Positions 23,098-35,311 are shown, counted from the first letter of the stretch. The stretch: 64,000 bases of DNA from Siphonodentalium dalli (GCA_032622095.1 CP136069.1:158893043-158957042); one strand, 5' to 3'. Numbers and translations are program-made. Notes: generated by a model from the letters alone, not told the origin.

Positions 23098-23599
23098 TTA
23101 AAGGTACGGTTGGCCTTGGCGGTGGGTATCCTGTGAAAATATTTCCACCCGTCAAAAACCGCCACTAACAGAAAGAACAACAAAATGTAGACAGACTTTG
23201 TCCGTATACAAATAAGAAATATCGCACAAACAGTATGTTATTGTCATATTTTTGACCATTGTTATGTAAACAAAAGCATAAAAAGTTACTTTTCTGGTGT
23301 TTGTTTATATTATGATGGTATACATAAAGAGCGTTCTTTGTTGGTGAATTCCTTATATGGAACGAATAAAGAGCGTTTATTCCATTTATGTGTGATTAGC
23401 CAGCAGCATTGTGTTGTCTTCTGTAACACAATCAGGCTCTTGTTTAGGTAAAATATAGTAAATCTTCATGATAACATGATGTTTACGCGATGGTCATGGT
23501 ATATGTGAACGAAACTGTATGCGTTTTAATGTTTTTCTGTTTACGGTGATTGGAACAAATATGAATATTTTCGACAACTAAGGCCTCACGTGCCTTTAA
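23098..23599. mobile_element. TTAA MITE copy 3
   Basis: Full copy, orientation opposite to copies 1, 2 and 4; ends AAGGTACGGTTGGCC and GGCCTCACGTGCCTT with TTAA on both sides. Confidence 0.9.
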
Positions 23600-24228
23600 T
23601 GTTTGTTTATATTTAAATTATATACACAGTATTATTTTGGGTAAATGAGTTAACAGATATAGAGATTTATTTCAGAGCCATACCTTTCAGATTCAAATTG
23701 CAATGTCTTTGTAAATCTTCAGTTATAAATAAAAATAATTGAAAGAACGAGAGGAACACAAGTATAATGCAGAACAGAAATGAGATGGAACAAAGAAGAT
23801 AAAACATTTAACCCGTTAAAAATGTTATCTGAACAAAACGAAGAGACATCTGTGAATATTCAAAAGGGTTTACAAAACAAATCACACCAAAAGGAATATC
23901 AGCTGAAAAATTGTCATCCATTCTTGATTCCTAAACAAAGGAGACCTAACAAAACATGAAAAGATATATATAATAAAAAGGATACATGAAGCTTGCATGC
24001 ATCAATATTAACCTGCAAAGGGGTAAATAAAAAGAATCAACAATTAAAATTAGACCTGACTGGCTGACATATTTAGTCATTGTTTTCTAAAATTGTTCCA
24101 TAACAAATTGTAACAAAAATGAAAGTGCCAATGACACTATAGCTTGTCTAGTTGACCTACTCCTTTCACACTTTTCATTGGGAATAAATAATGAAACAAA
24201 TAGGTAACTGAAACTGAGTCTACTCTTA
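23600..24228. other. AT-rich, nothing recognised
   Basis: No feature seen; probably original MULE interior. Confidence 0.35.
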
Positions 24229-24723
24229 TTAAAGGCACGGGAGGCCTTAGTTGTCGAAAATATTCATATTTGTTTCAATCACCGTAAACATTAAAACGCA
24301 TACAAGTTTGTTCATATATACCATGACCATCGCGTAAACAGCATGCTATCATAAGGACTTACTATATTTTACCTAAGCAAGAGCCTGATTGTGTTACAGA
24401 AGGCAGCACAGTGTTACTGGCTAATCACACACAAATGATATAAACGCTCTTTATTCGTTCCATATCAGGAATTCAGCAACAAAGAACGCTCTTTATGTTT
24501 ACCATCAAATAATATAAACAAACACCAGGAAAGTATCTTTTTATGCTTTTGTTTACATATCACTGGTCAAACATATAACAATAACATACTGTTTATGCGA
24601 TATTTCTTATTTGTATACGGACAAAGCCTGTCTATATTTAATATTCTTTCTGTTTGTGGCGGTTTTTGGCCGGTGGAAATATTTTCACAGCATACCCACC
24701 GCCAAGGCCCCCCGTACCTTTAA
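24229..24723. mobile_element. TTAA MITE copy 4
   Basis: Full copy with a few small deletions; ends AAGGCACGGGAGGCC and GGCCCCCCGTACCTT, TTAA on both sides. Confidence 0.88.
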
Positions 24724-24724
24724 A

Positions 24725-25260
24725 CTTTACGGGCGTTAGTCATAGTAGAGATTCATCGCATGATCTACGTACCGTGTAGATCATTTACCCGTAGATATTA
24801 TATTCCGCTAGTACAAAACCTTGGAAAATGTTAATGTTTTGACAGGTAGGGAACCTTGTAAAGTCGAAAAAATAACGAGGGTAATATATTTATTAGTTAT
24901 TATCTGTTTCTTTATAATGTAATTCACATTGCATTCTTTTCCGTGGTATTTGTGAGGCGATATCGCAATTAGATCTAACAATTAATTAATTACCCAGGAG
25001 AAATTCCATAATTGCAAGCTACGCAAAGCAAACCCGCTCACAAATAAATTTAATTGTAAAAGTTCACCAACAGTAAAGTACATTATTATAGTAAGGAACA
25101 GATCACTAAGATATGTATTCCCCGCATTATTTTTCGACTTTATAAGGTTGCCTGTCAAAACTTAAACAATTCCAAGGTTTTAGTACTGGTGAAATGTGAT
25201 CTCTGCGGGCATTAGCCCGAGTAGAGATTCATGGCATGATCTACGTACCGTGTACATAAT
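24725..25260. mobile_element. foldback element, family shared with 57072
   Basis: Inverted arms: left ACAAAACCTTGGAA ... AAAGTCGAAAAAATAA, right TTATTTTTCGACTTTATAAG ... TTCCAAGGTTTTAGTACT. Both outer sides also carry the same text in direct orientation, GCATGATCTACGTACCGTGT. The centre has GTAAATTAATT-type AT sequence and CCCAGGAGAAATTC, also seen at about 57310. Confidence 0.7.
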
Positions 25261-25875
25261 AGTGCATTCGCCTAGTGGTATAGGACTACCTCTTGTACCA
25301 TTGCTATCAATGTATCGTATGAACCCTTAACTCATTTTAACGTTTGTCTTATGTCACGACAAGTTAAACGCTTTCTCGAACGTATTGATAAAAGTTGCAC
25401 GTTCTTGAGAGTTTTTCCTTTTAGTTTTACTAATTGTTAAATATAACATAAGCTAAAGTTTACTTTAATTTAAAGAGCGCTTTACTGATCATTAATATTG
25501 GGGTGGGGTGAGTCTGTCTGTATATGGGGATAATATTAACTTTTTAACTCATTTAGACTTTAGTATTGTATTTTAGACTGGAGTCATCACATTAGACAAT
25601 TTTAATTTAAAAAATTCATCTTCAACCTACGCCTTTCGCCGAAATTTGTCTGGCTCATAAAGACTGGATATGACGACCCAGTCTCCGACATATGGTCAGA
25701 TATAATATCCAGACATTCGTCCATTACCCCGGCATATGGCAGCAGGGAATGTGATTTGGGGGGCTAACCCCGGGATCTTCGAAAGGGTCGACTGACCCTT
25801 TCCCTAAACCCTCATTTTATGCCTTTAATTAGAAACCAAAAAAAAAAGTACAAGCAGTTAAAGATGTTGATTATC

Positions 25876-26286
25876 TTATCTTTTCTTTTTGTGGGGTTTT
25901 TCAGTCGATGATGGTGGAGATGGTTGTTGTTGTCGTTCTAGCTGTTCTACAAATCTCATGCATCTTTCATAATTTTCTTTCTGCTGCCTCATGCACTGTT
26001 AAAGGACAGATTCTCCATCTTCGACAGGAGCAGGGGGTGTTGATTCCTGCTCCTCTTCCGCAATGCAGTCGGGGGACACCGGTGGTCTCGGTGTCTGTGG
26101 ATTGAAGTCCCCCGCTGCATCCGGGTTTGGAGACGGAGGAAGTGGTGGAAAATCCTCCGCCCTCACCACAAAGTCGGCGACAGGGACAGCCGGGGTGACA
26201 TCGACGTCCCTGTCGTTTCCGCTTCCGATGGCTTCTGGTGCACCGACAGAGGGCTGATGCATATGGCACAGAGTTGGCCATTTCAT
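25876..26286 (-). pseudogene. Pro/Glu-rich ORF inside the MULE, unknown
   Basis: Minus strand, ATG at 26286 opens MKWPTLCHMHQPSVG. A Pro-rich, acidic stretch follows (AEDFPPLPPSPNPDAAGDF, DCIAEEEQESTPPAPVEDGE), a single TAA at 25999-26001, then in the same frame MRQQKENYERCMRFVEQLER, Gln and Pro runs, and a basic end at 25878. It is clearly richer in G and C than its surroundings and near the 5' end of the MULE on the transposase strand, so it could be a first exon of the MULE or an accessory gene. I do not recognise it. Confidence 0.35.
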
Positions 26287-26289
26287 AGT

Positions 26290-26876
26290 AATTCGTGTAA
26301 TCACAACTTTAAAAATATTCAAATTCAGCGCTAACCTAATGTTATTTAAATGGCATAATGACGTCACGGAGGTCATTCCGAGAAATGTATTGTTGGTTAA
26401 GCTGGGTATTGCAGAAACGCATTCTAAACTATCTCAATTTTGAAAATATGTTCGTAACCGCGTCTCAGCTGATTGCCATCTTCGTCTACCAATTATATCG
26501 GGGAAGCCCAGCTGACGGAGAATCCAACTGTTTGCGCCACCTATTGGCTAAAGCAGCGATTTATAGTTAGATTCTCAACCCACCTTCTGTACAACTGTCG
26601 TGGCCGCCACAGCTTCGTTGACAATTCACCTGCCCTGAACAAAATAAAGTGCCCTTGGTCACCCATTGCGGTCGAACAGCCGCCTGGTAACCGACCAGAG
26701 GTTCCACGGGCACAATTTGCTTGTTCTCAACCCGGACCAGCCGCTTCTTTAATTATCTGCCCTTGTTCACCAAACGAAAAAATTGAATCGGTTACCTAAA
26801 TCGGTCTGTGACACGGAAAAGCTATAACTGTTCGTGTCGGCCTTGTTGAAATAAAGGTCACGTGTAACATTAGCGA
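26290..26876. other. no gene assigned
   Basis: Less AT-rich than its surroundings, with short open frames but no recognisable protein; likely the MULE 5' leader region. Confidence 0.35.
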
Positions 26877-26991
26877 GATTTCATAAAGCTGGGTACCCAA
26901 CTGAAAATTTTATAAAAGCTGGGTAACCAACTGAAAATTTTAAAAAGCTGGGTACCCAACTGAACGAAATGGTGACAGTGACCATTTCAGC
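26877..26991. repeat. right terminal inverted repeat of the MULE
   Basis: Three tandem units of AAAGCTGGGTACCCAACTGA with spacers AAATTTTATA; the outer end is GACCATTTCAGC. One unit more than the left repeat. Confidence 0.85.
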
Positions 26992-27119
26992 TTTACTGCC
27001 TAGTGTATGCGAGCATTTGTAATACCTACAATAAATAGTCACTTTTCTGCAATCCAATTTATTATTTGGTAAATAGAAGCTATATACGTAAATATCTCTC
27101 ATAGACCTGCATCAGCGCT

Positions 27120-28740
27120 AGTTTTTAGCTGTTATCTGCTGGAGTGTTTACATATGGATGAAAGTGGAGATCAAACTGTTTGGGATTCCTGGGGGTGTTT
27201 GAGAATATATCTCACTTAGATATAACATGTGCATGAAACGGATAGATCTGTTGAATGTAGTCTACAAGTTTGTGGTATCTTCAGCATCGTTCATGAAATA
27301 GTTGATTTCTTACAGATGCTCTCCAAATAAACTGCAATATAATTTTTAAAATTTGATCCATTTTGGAGGTTGCAAAATATTGAGAATGTTCGGATCTTCT
27401 AACAGCTTTTTGAAATCAATTTACTCAGTCTATTTTACTTCTTTGGTGACAAACCCCCCACAAGAGTTGATCAGACGACTCTACTTAAAACACTTACGCT
27501 GCAGGAGAGATGACTGTTATTTGCTTCACAAGCAGCTCCAAATATTCCCGCCGGAGACCCCCTTCATCTTCTCCGGGCTCATTCAAGAACTGCACCTAAA
27601 ATTTAAACCAAACTGCTATGTTATTAAAGTACAATTGTAATTCTATTTGTAGATGTATTTCCGAAAAAAAAACACTTTTTATATATAAACAATTCATCTG
27701 TCAATGTCTATCCGTCTGCTTAGTTTCCAGATAATTTTATTTTATTCAAGACATTTTTGTCAAATTTGGTATGTAACTTGACCATGTGAAAACAGAACAG
27801 TTGATCTGAGCTATGTCCATTAATTTACATAAATATTTCTAATTTGAATTTAGTATGGTGGATGTTCATATGCAAATACAGAAGGAGTTTGAATTTCAGC
27901 CCACACGCTCATTTTGAGTATTACCTCATCCGACAAGTTAGTTGTTCGCTGTTAGTTGAATTTGTGGAGCATTGTTGTGAACTCCAATTAGCTTAACTTG
28001 ATGAATTCAAGCTATTGCCACACCGTGTCGACCGGACGTATGTTGTCCCGGATCCTTTAGCATGGGCCAATTCATCAAAGAAAATTTTCAACTTTGTTGA
28101 CATTGGCATGTAGGTACATTGACATGTAGATAGGAACAAGTCATTTTGGGGTTGTTTGGCCAAAAAACATTGCCGCCATTGGCCATCTTGGATTTCACAT
28201 TGAATCCATTACCATGTGATAGAGGGCATACCAATGGCTCAATGACGGTACCTTTTGTCTGATCATTGTGAAATTTTCACAAAGGTTGGCATTGACATGT
28301 AAAGAGGTTGTTTTGTTCATTGGCCAAGTCAATTTTAGGGGCTACAGAATACTCACTTTCAGTTTCAAAAAGTTGAAGGAGGTCCTCTTGAACATTCGGA
28401 CAGCATTGTCCCAGAGATATTCCGGCCTTCTTGAAACCAATACCTTCTGGATTTTATCCCATTTTAGGTACTGCATTCTCATTTCATTTATAATGACATC
28501 GACATCTGTGGTGGAGTTAGTAGGTCTGAAAATTTAGACATAGCAATACATGTTTTGTTTTTATTTCCTGCTAAATCTGGCAATATATTGCTATTAAAAA
28601 TTTGATATATATATATATATATATTCATATATATATGTTTGAGCTGCGTTAACTAGAGAAACTGACATATTTAGACTGTATATTATTGTTCATTGTGCCT
28701 AAGTATGTCTTAAGTCTAAAGGGCCATTCTCAGAAAAGTT
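27120..28740. repeat. R1+R2 repeat, copy C
   Basis: Begins TTTTTAGCTGTTATCTGCTG as at 10775, passes through CCTAAAATTTAAACCAAACT (as at 11846) and the CCGGACGTATGTTGTCCCGG block (as at 12182), then directly into R2 markers and the (TA)n tract at 28605-28637. It shows that R1 and R2 are contiguous in one repeat of at least about 3 kb. Confidence 0.7.
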
Positions 28741-29121
28741 GCAAGTTTAGTGAGGAAATATGTCCTTTGTGTCAAGCATAATCGACTTGTGTGTTTTTGT
28801 GCTGAAACTCACTTTTTTGGACACTAATTTAGGTCATATTTCGTGGATGAGAGAATTTCTCTCGTTCCCGTTACCAATTCAGATTGAGAATCTACTCGAA
28901 AGTTCACCAAAATACCCGAATCGTTTCAAATTCATTTGTCCCAGATGTGATTTGGATAATAAAATACCTTCATACTCCAATAACTGCCATAAATATCGTG
29001 ATATCTCTAATTTTCTGAGAAGCAGTTTGTCCATATGTAAAAAAAAAAAACAATTGGCCCCGACGCTCGTGTGATAGGCCGATCCTATTATTCTACGGTT
29101 CACTTGTCCTTAAATACCAGA

Positions 29122-29821
29122 CAAGATACGTTACCGGTGCAAATTGTGGTCAAACTAATAACAGATTCGAATAAACAATGGAAAAAACCATAGTCGTCTT
29201 TGAGCTTTAACAACAGCTCATACACCATCTTAAAATTGCTTTGTTACGATAACATAAGGCAAGATACGTTACCTGCTCATGTGGATCTGGCGAAATAAAT
29301 TTGCATCTTAGCGGAATTTACTTTTTGTGTTCGACCTACGAAGACCATCCCGTGATCGTTTTATACAGACATAAATGGTGATGCTGCCAAGGTGAGTATA
29401 TCTCAATGCTAATTTAATAACGTCGGCAAGATACGTGATAACAAGATACGTTACGGAAATTATATTACTCTGATTTCGCGCCAGTACATGTGGAGCTAGC
29501 GTACGGTGTTAGGCGACGGATCTATGCCGGGCAACAAAACACTTCTGCTATGACCACGTCCGAATCTGTTCTGTGTCAGCCACATTGAATGTAGGCCTAA
29601 AATTCGAAAGTATTAATGCACGTGCAGGCTCGTGCGTGGATACATTTTGGGTGGATTATTGTTTTTAGTTGTGATCGAAGTGAATATTTCGTAGTTCAGG
29701 TTGCGAATGTAGCGTAAGTTTGGACCCCAGAAATCTTGGCATTGCCAGGGAACTTTTGTGTGCAATTTGCGCTTCCCCAGAAAAAAAACCCAGGCGCTCG
29801 TAGTTCTGGTAACGTATCTTG
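29122..29821. mobile_element. candidate 700-bp TIR element
   Basis: Left end CAAGATACGTTACCGG, right end the reverse complement of CAAGATACGTTACCAG. Further internal copies of CAAGATACGT lie at 29260, 29427 and 29442. No target duplication is clear and no protein seen. Confidence 0.45.
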
Positions 29822-30114
29822 CGTTCAACACAATATATCTGATCGATGTTCGAGATCAATCAAATAAAATTTTGTTAATAAGTGTATCGCTCTCGTATAC
29901 ACATATATATAGTTAGGCGTCATTGCGGTCATTATATAGCCTTCACGTTGGCCTACATGCACGTGTATATAGTAAACATATATTACTTCGCTTACATGTC
30001 CCTATAGATGTACAGCAGGCCTATATATAGGCGATACATAGATGGGGGGTTTTTTATTATTAAAATGTAACAAAATTTACATTATTGTTCATCTTAAGTA
30101 TTAAATTTTTTTTT

Positions 30115-30190
30115 TTAATTTTGGATCTTTGGGTTAGAACCCCGGCCGACGGCATAAGACTCTTAACACAAAACCACGGGGCCACAGAAT
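30115..30190 (-). repeat. tRNA-like segment
   Basis: On the minus strand TGGCCCCGTGG (A-box-like) and GGGGTTCTAACCC (B-box-like) are spaced as in a tRNA, but no full cloverleaf forms that I can confirm. Possibly a SINE head. Confidence 0.35.
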
Positions 30191-30540
30191 TAAACATTTG
30201 TTCGCGTGGAGTTAAAATTTAGCGCCCTCTGTCGTCAAGAGCGGCAATCGAATGTTCAGACGACATATGTAACATATCTATGTTTATTGAGTTTTCTATT
30301 GAGAACCTTGCAAGAAAATAAAGAAAACAACTGTGATCAACTTCAAGATAGGTAAGCTTATATAGCAATATATTTTCAAAATAGCACCAGAAATGGATCA
30401 TCTGATTTGTTTTAGAGTTATTTTTCTTGATCAGTCTTGGACGTCGTCTGAACACTTTGCCAAGGTTACGCCTACCGCTATATATAGGCGCAGTGTTGTG
30501 ATACTGATATATTGTTAATTTAACGGTTTATGATATCTTT

Positions 30541-31190
30541 TCGTCGTCCAAGTTAGTAAAAGTTGTGCTATTGTAATATTAAGTATGAAAATAAAGTTAA
30601 AAAGAAGAAAAAATAATCAAAAAAAGTTTCTTCAAAATACAGAGATGATTCGAACGCATGCCGTAAGAATAAAATATTCACAAATTTAGCGCCCTAACCA
30701 CTCGGCCACCAATCACGCTTTCAAAATACTGATGGATACTGATACTAATCCAGAGATGGATGCAAACACATGCCACAAGAATACATTCGGGCACCGGTCG
30801 TTTTCAGAATACTTTTTATTATAATTTATTTTATATCTTAAATTTGCGACATTAAAAATATAGCCTTATTAATATTGTAGGCCTAAATAAAAAAAAATTA
30901 AAGTTTCTTCTCCGTGGTCCAAGTTGTAAAAGTTATGCTATTGAAATATTAAGTATTAAAATAAAGTTAAAAAGAAAACAAACAAAAAATCAAAAAAGTT
31001 TCTATGTACAAAATCCAAAGATCGATTCGAACGAATGCCACAAAAATGTATGTATTTTCAAAGTTTGGTGCTTTAACCACTCGGCCACCGGTCGTTTTCG
31101 GAAAATTTACTTCGTGGTCCAAGTTGTAAAAGTTGTTCTCTTGAAATATTAAGTACTTATTAAAATAAAGTTAAACGCATGTCGCATAAC
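30541..31190 (-). repeat. clustered tRNA-derived SINE-like copies
   Basis: Minus-strand units with head GGTGGCCGAGTGGTTAGGGC (A box) and CATGCGTTCGAATC (B box), followed by a shared tail (CAATAGCACAACTTTTAC-like). Full units at about 30541-30716 and 30911-31092, partial ones at about 30725-30800 and 31109-31190. The head resembles tRNA-Ser/Leu with a reduced variable arm. Confidence 0.6.
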
Positions 31191-31516
31191 ATTTTCACAT
31201 GTCTAGTTGTGTCAAATCACTCGTCCATTGCCATTGGACACGATTACACAAATGAAGTTTTGGGAAACGCAATTGCACACCCCTCTCCCCTGCTTGAGTG
31301 CTTTTTTTTTTGACTGGATGAACTTCGACTAAATAATTAATATATTGAAGAAATCCCGTTGCATCACATTGCTCTCGACAATTTCAACGAATTGGGGTCC
31401 GGGACGGAAAATCTGACATCAATTTGATTTTTTCCCCAATTTCACACTAAAATAATCACCACATTGTAACTAGAAACCAGTGGCAGACTCTGAATAAAGG
31501 GTGTCAACCATTTATT

Positions 31517-33158
31517 TTGAAGGTCCCATATTACGAAGGTCCAATACTGATACTCCGAAACAAGAAACTGCAAAGAAGCGTTGCCAAATTGTCCAAACCT
31601 GTTCAGAGGTCGCAGCAAAGCAAAAATAATGCACATACCAGCAGTACATGTAGTATAAACCAATTATGTCTGACCCCAGATATTCGAGAAGCTGGATTCA
31701 GTCCATCTGCAATTCCTTCCTCGCTGAGAAAGATCGATTTCTCTAATGTTGTGACCAGCCGGTTAAAGGAGTCAGCAAGAAGAAAACGGGACCGATGTAG
31801 CGTCAATCGCCTTGTCAGTTGGCAAATACTGAAAAAGTATAAACTGACACAGATGGTTTCGGAAGGGACAGGGATTGGTAGGCGTACGCTCCTCAGGAAC
31901 AAAGTTACAAAACGAAAAGGAACTGATGCCAAGCAATCTGCCGTCAAGACAGTTATCAACTTTTTACGTGAGCAGATGTATGCCAGGCAAGAAGGTAAAG
32001 AAGAATGAAAAACTGCAAACGAGAATTCTCACGGACTACCTCAGTAACATATATGATAAAGTCATAAGTGAAAACAAATTGGTCAAGGTTCCATTTTCGT
32101 CATTCGCGAAATTGAGACCAAAGAACATAAAGCTCACATCCTTCCTTTCCAGGAACACATGTCTATGTGTGAACACATGTCTATGTGTTGTGCACCAAAA
32201 CATGGCCCTGAAGATGAAATGCATCAAAAAGCTAGGAATCGACATTCCATCAAGCCCAGAAACAATCGCCAAGAAGATTAGCGAGGCTTCGATGGACACA
32301 ATTGTGCAGAAAATAAACACAAACGAGGTGAAATATGAATCATGGAAGAAGATAGAAATTGATGGGAAGAGTAAAATGAGAATCGTTAAAACGGAAGTTG
32401 AAACTGAAATTTTCCAGAAAGAAATCAAAGATGAGTTCAGGAAATTCTTGGGTCATGTAGATAGAATTTCGAAGCAATATAAAGCCCTGTCTGAGTTGAA
32501 GGAGAATCTTCGCCCCCGGCATGTTGTTGTCCAAATGGACTTCTCAGAAAATTTTGTGTGCCAACTTCCAGATGAAATCCAAAGTGCTTATTGGAATACA
32601 ACGAGCGTTACGCTCCATCCCATTGTTGCATGGTACCAGGGTGATAACGGAACAGAAGTGAAAACATTCGTTAGTGTATCGTATGTCACCGATCACAATG
32701 CGCGAGTCGTGGTAGCCATTCTCGACATCTTAATCCCACGACTGAAGGAGTCATTGCATGGATTGGAACATATTCACTACTGGACAGACTCGCCATCTTC
32801 CCAGTACAGAAATAGATTCATTTTTGCGGCACTCTATGGGCATGAAGAAAGATATGGAGTGAAAGCTGACTGGAATTATTTTGAGAAAGGCCACGGGAAG
32901 GGGCCCTGTGATGGTGTTGGTGGCACAGCCAAAAGACAGGCCTCAGACGCAATGAAGCAGGGGAAGGTTGTGATTCAAGACGCCCATGATTTCTTCGCTT
33001 GGGCAAAATCAGCTTCAGATGGTAGCAAAATAGAATATTTTTTCCACTGAAAGGACAATATCGACAATGCAACCGCCTGGTTAGACAGTCTAAACCCCAT
33101 TCGAATCCCTGGAACAATGCAGCTACAGTCCGCGTTGCCACATGAAGGCTACTGGTAG
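31517..33158 (+). pseudogene. DDE-like protein of unnamed marine-invertebrate family
   Basis: Plus strand. The first part (31517 to about 31980) encodes a basic region with a helix-turn-helix-like stretch, VSEGTGIGRRTLLRNKVTK. One frameshift near 31975-31990 joins it to a 391-codon frame starting upstream at 31875 and ending at a TGA at 33048; the same frame continues to 33158 (IPGTMQLQSALPHEG). Conserved features are HVVVQMDFSENF, YWTDSPSSQYRNRFIF and WNYFEKGHGKGPCDGVGGTA. The Asp residues in the first two and the Glu/Asp in the third could form a DDE/DDD triad (inference). I recognise the arrangement from many uncharacterised invertebrate proteins but no named family. An 18-bp tandem duplication (NTCLCV twice) lies at about 32155. 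No terminal repeats found; broken by one frameshift and one stop. Confidence 0.5.
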
Positions 33159-33159
33159 A

Positions 33160-35239
33160 GCACTTGGTGTTAAAACCGCGGCCTATGGAAATTATTTACA
33201 TCCTTATAAGCATTCCTAACATGTTGACAATGGGCTTCAGCCCAGTTAGACATGCATGTACCAAACGTCCGTGTTGTTACCTACATGCATTTGGCATACG
33301 TGAACTACTTAGATCATCTCCATTTAGTCATTTTATAGAATGAGAGTTAGCGAAAGAGTGAGCAAGTGAGGGAGGGCGAAAGCAAGATAAACGAAGAGAG
33401 AGATTACAGTACCACAAATTAATTAACATTTTATATTGTTACTTCGTTTGACGATTATTAAAACCTGATGTGTTTAAGTTTAAGAATAGTTCTCCTCAGC
33501 CTCCAATCAGTTACTGGACATGTGGTATCCTTGTGCATATGCAATATGCATGTATCATAGCAACCGGTAGAGTATTAGATATACTTTAAATCGTAACTTA
33601 GATGCCGAAATATAAAAAAAAATAACTATCGCTATGGAAGTGGGTGTGCATGGAGTATATCTCTACCGGGCGAATTATGTTGTAGATTTGATGATCAAGT
33701 ATATGCCCATAGCGCGATTTTGGTTTTTCATCCCAGTTTTGTAGAAGAGACAACATGCAGTTACATTATATATATCTTGTTCGAAAATCGCACCTAAACA
33801 ACTAAACTTTTGAGCTTGGGTAATTGGTGTGTGATTTTTAAGATCTGACAACTTGGGGTTACTGACCAGACTTCTAATAACAACAAGATTCATTTCGAAT
33901 ATTTAGAATTTAAGGGCTTTGTGGACCCAATTTTTTCAAAATTTCCCTAAATTTTATAGAGTCAAAATAAAGGATTCTGTTCATGTATATTAGTAATAAT
34001 AGAAACCATGCCCATTGATGCAACATTTTGAGAGTATACTTCATGGTGGATTATGTTAGAAATACAAAATGTGAACTTTATTGAGATTTAAAAAAATTAA
34101 ATTTACAGGCAATGGCCCAAGAAAAACAAAGTCCATATCTAAGAATCAAATATGGGAATATGTACTGAACACTGATGAATGATGTACTACAAAAAAAATA
34201 TTATATTTCTTGAGTGTTCTTTGGTAAAATTACTTTGAACCGGTTGTTGAGAAATGATATATACTTGCTTACACATTGGCTATGTGGGTGGTAGCAGGCA
34301 CGGTTTAAAAGCTGGCCATTGTAACTGCTCTGGACTCTGTTGACAATAGAATGCTAATCCTCAATCATACCCCTACCAGATCACCACACTAATTCTAGTA
34401 AGTAGGTCACCACTCACTCAGGGTAATCACTCATGTGGAAGTTCGACACTGGTAAAAGCTATTCACTAGACTGGACATCAGCCATGAAAGGTTGACCCAC
34501 GAACTGCTGCCTCTCAGTCAACCATATTATGAAGATAGTATATCTATAGTACATATTTAGTCAGAACATTAACATTGTATAGTGTCACCGCTCAGCACCG
34601 GTTTATTTGTGATCATGTGACTGAACGAAATCTCAAAGCTGATATTAAATTTAAAACCTGTAAAAATTATCATGTTTCTAATCATTATCCACCACATGTC
34701 TAATTATATAATTTGATTCAGTGTTCGGATAAATATCAAGATGTTTACTGTATAATTTCCCAAATAAATTAGCGTCTATGCAGGGAAATGCGCTAGACCG
34801 TCATTGCATCAGGCATCAGTGTATGCCATGTCTGATGAATTTTCCGTACCATGTTATGTTTGAAAGTTTTGATATTGGGTACCGACTAGTCGACGCAACG
34901 CGACATGTGAGCCTTGACTAGTCAACTTTGAAATTCACTAATCGTTTCAATACTACACAAAATGTCAGACCAACTTGCATTCGTACTCAATGGAATTCTT
35001 TGTGCAAGCAAATCAACATCCATTTCTTAAATAACGTTACATGTATCAGCCCTCGAAATTAGGAAAAATGTCCCATGGCAAATTTAATGCTGGCATGTTA
35101 GATGCCACATGTTGCTCATTGCTATGGCCAATTGTTTGAAGGGCTGCATATATATATAAAAATGTGATTGATTTTGTTGATTTATGTGCTAAATAATATT
35201 GGTATGCAAACAAAAACTGTAGGTATTATCTATTTTCAG
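33160..35239. other. no gene seen
   Basis: AT-rich with a purine-rich patch at about 33340-33405. No recognised protein or element. Confidence 0.35.
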
Positions 35240-35311
35240 ATTTGTCGCGAGTTGTTTTAAAGATACTGAGGCATGGTGACGAACAGTTTCAACTGTTGGC
35301 TTTGGACGAAG
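35240..35311 (+). CDS. candidate single exon, unknown gene
   Basis: A 72-bp open stretch (SRVVLKILRHGDEQFQLLAL) lies between TATTTTCAG and G|GTAACC. It has good helix-like composition and could be an internal exon of a host or element gene, but no neighbouring exon was found, so it may be chance. Confidence 0.2.

Larger units (their letters stand above)
16558..26991 (-). mobile_element. 10.4-kb Mutator-like element (MULE) with nested insertions
   Basis: Both ends begin GCTGAAAT and share about 100 bp of inverted sequence. Directly outside lies a perfect 9-bp duplication, TTTACTGCC, at 16549-16557 and 26992-27000. Nine-base target duplications with long terminal repeats are typical of MULEs, and minus-strand MULE transposase fragments are present inside (22385-22636 and 19392-19559). 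Between them sit later insertions: Harbinger (16857-19388), a Mutator-type remnant (19565-21143), a Harbinger-type MITE (21565-22185), two TTAA MITEs (23098-23599, 24229-24723) and a foldback element (24725-25260). Removing these leaves roughly 4 kb, a normal MULE size. The strand given is that of the transposase. Confidence 0.85.

Noticed and set aside
26358-26799. Two plus-strand open frames
   Set aside because: No domain; lie in the MULE 5' region opposite to its gene.
28268-28537. 89-codon open frame in R2 (also in copies A and B)
   Set aside because: Frame is not kept between copies and resembles no protein; explained by the repeat.
30640-30720. Functional tRNA gene
   Set aside because: A and B boxes are present but acceptor stem does not pair and several tandem copies share a SINE-like tail.
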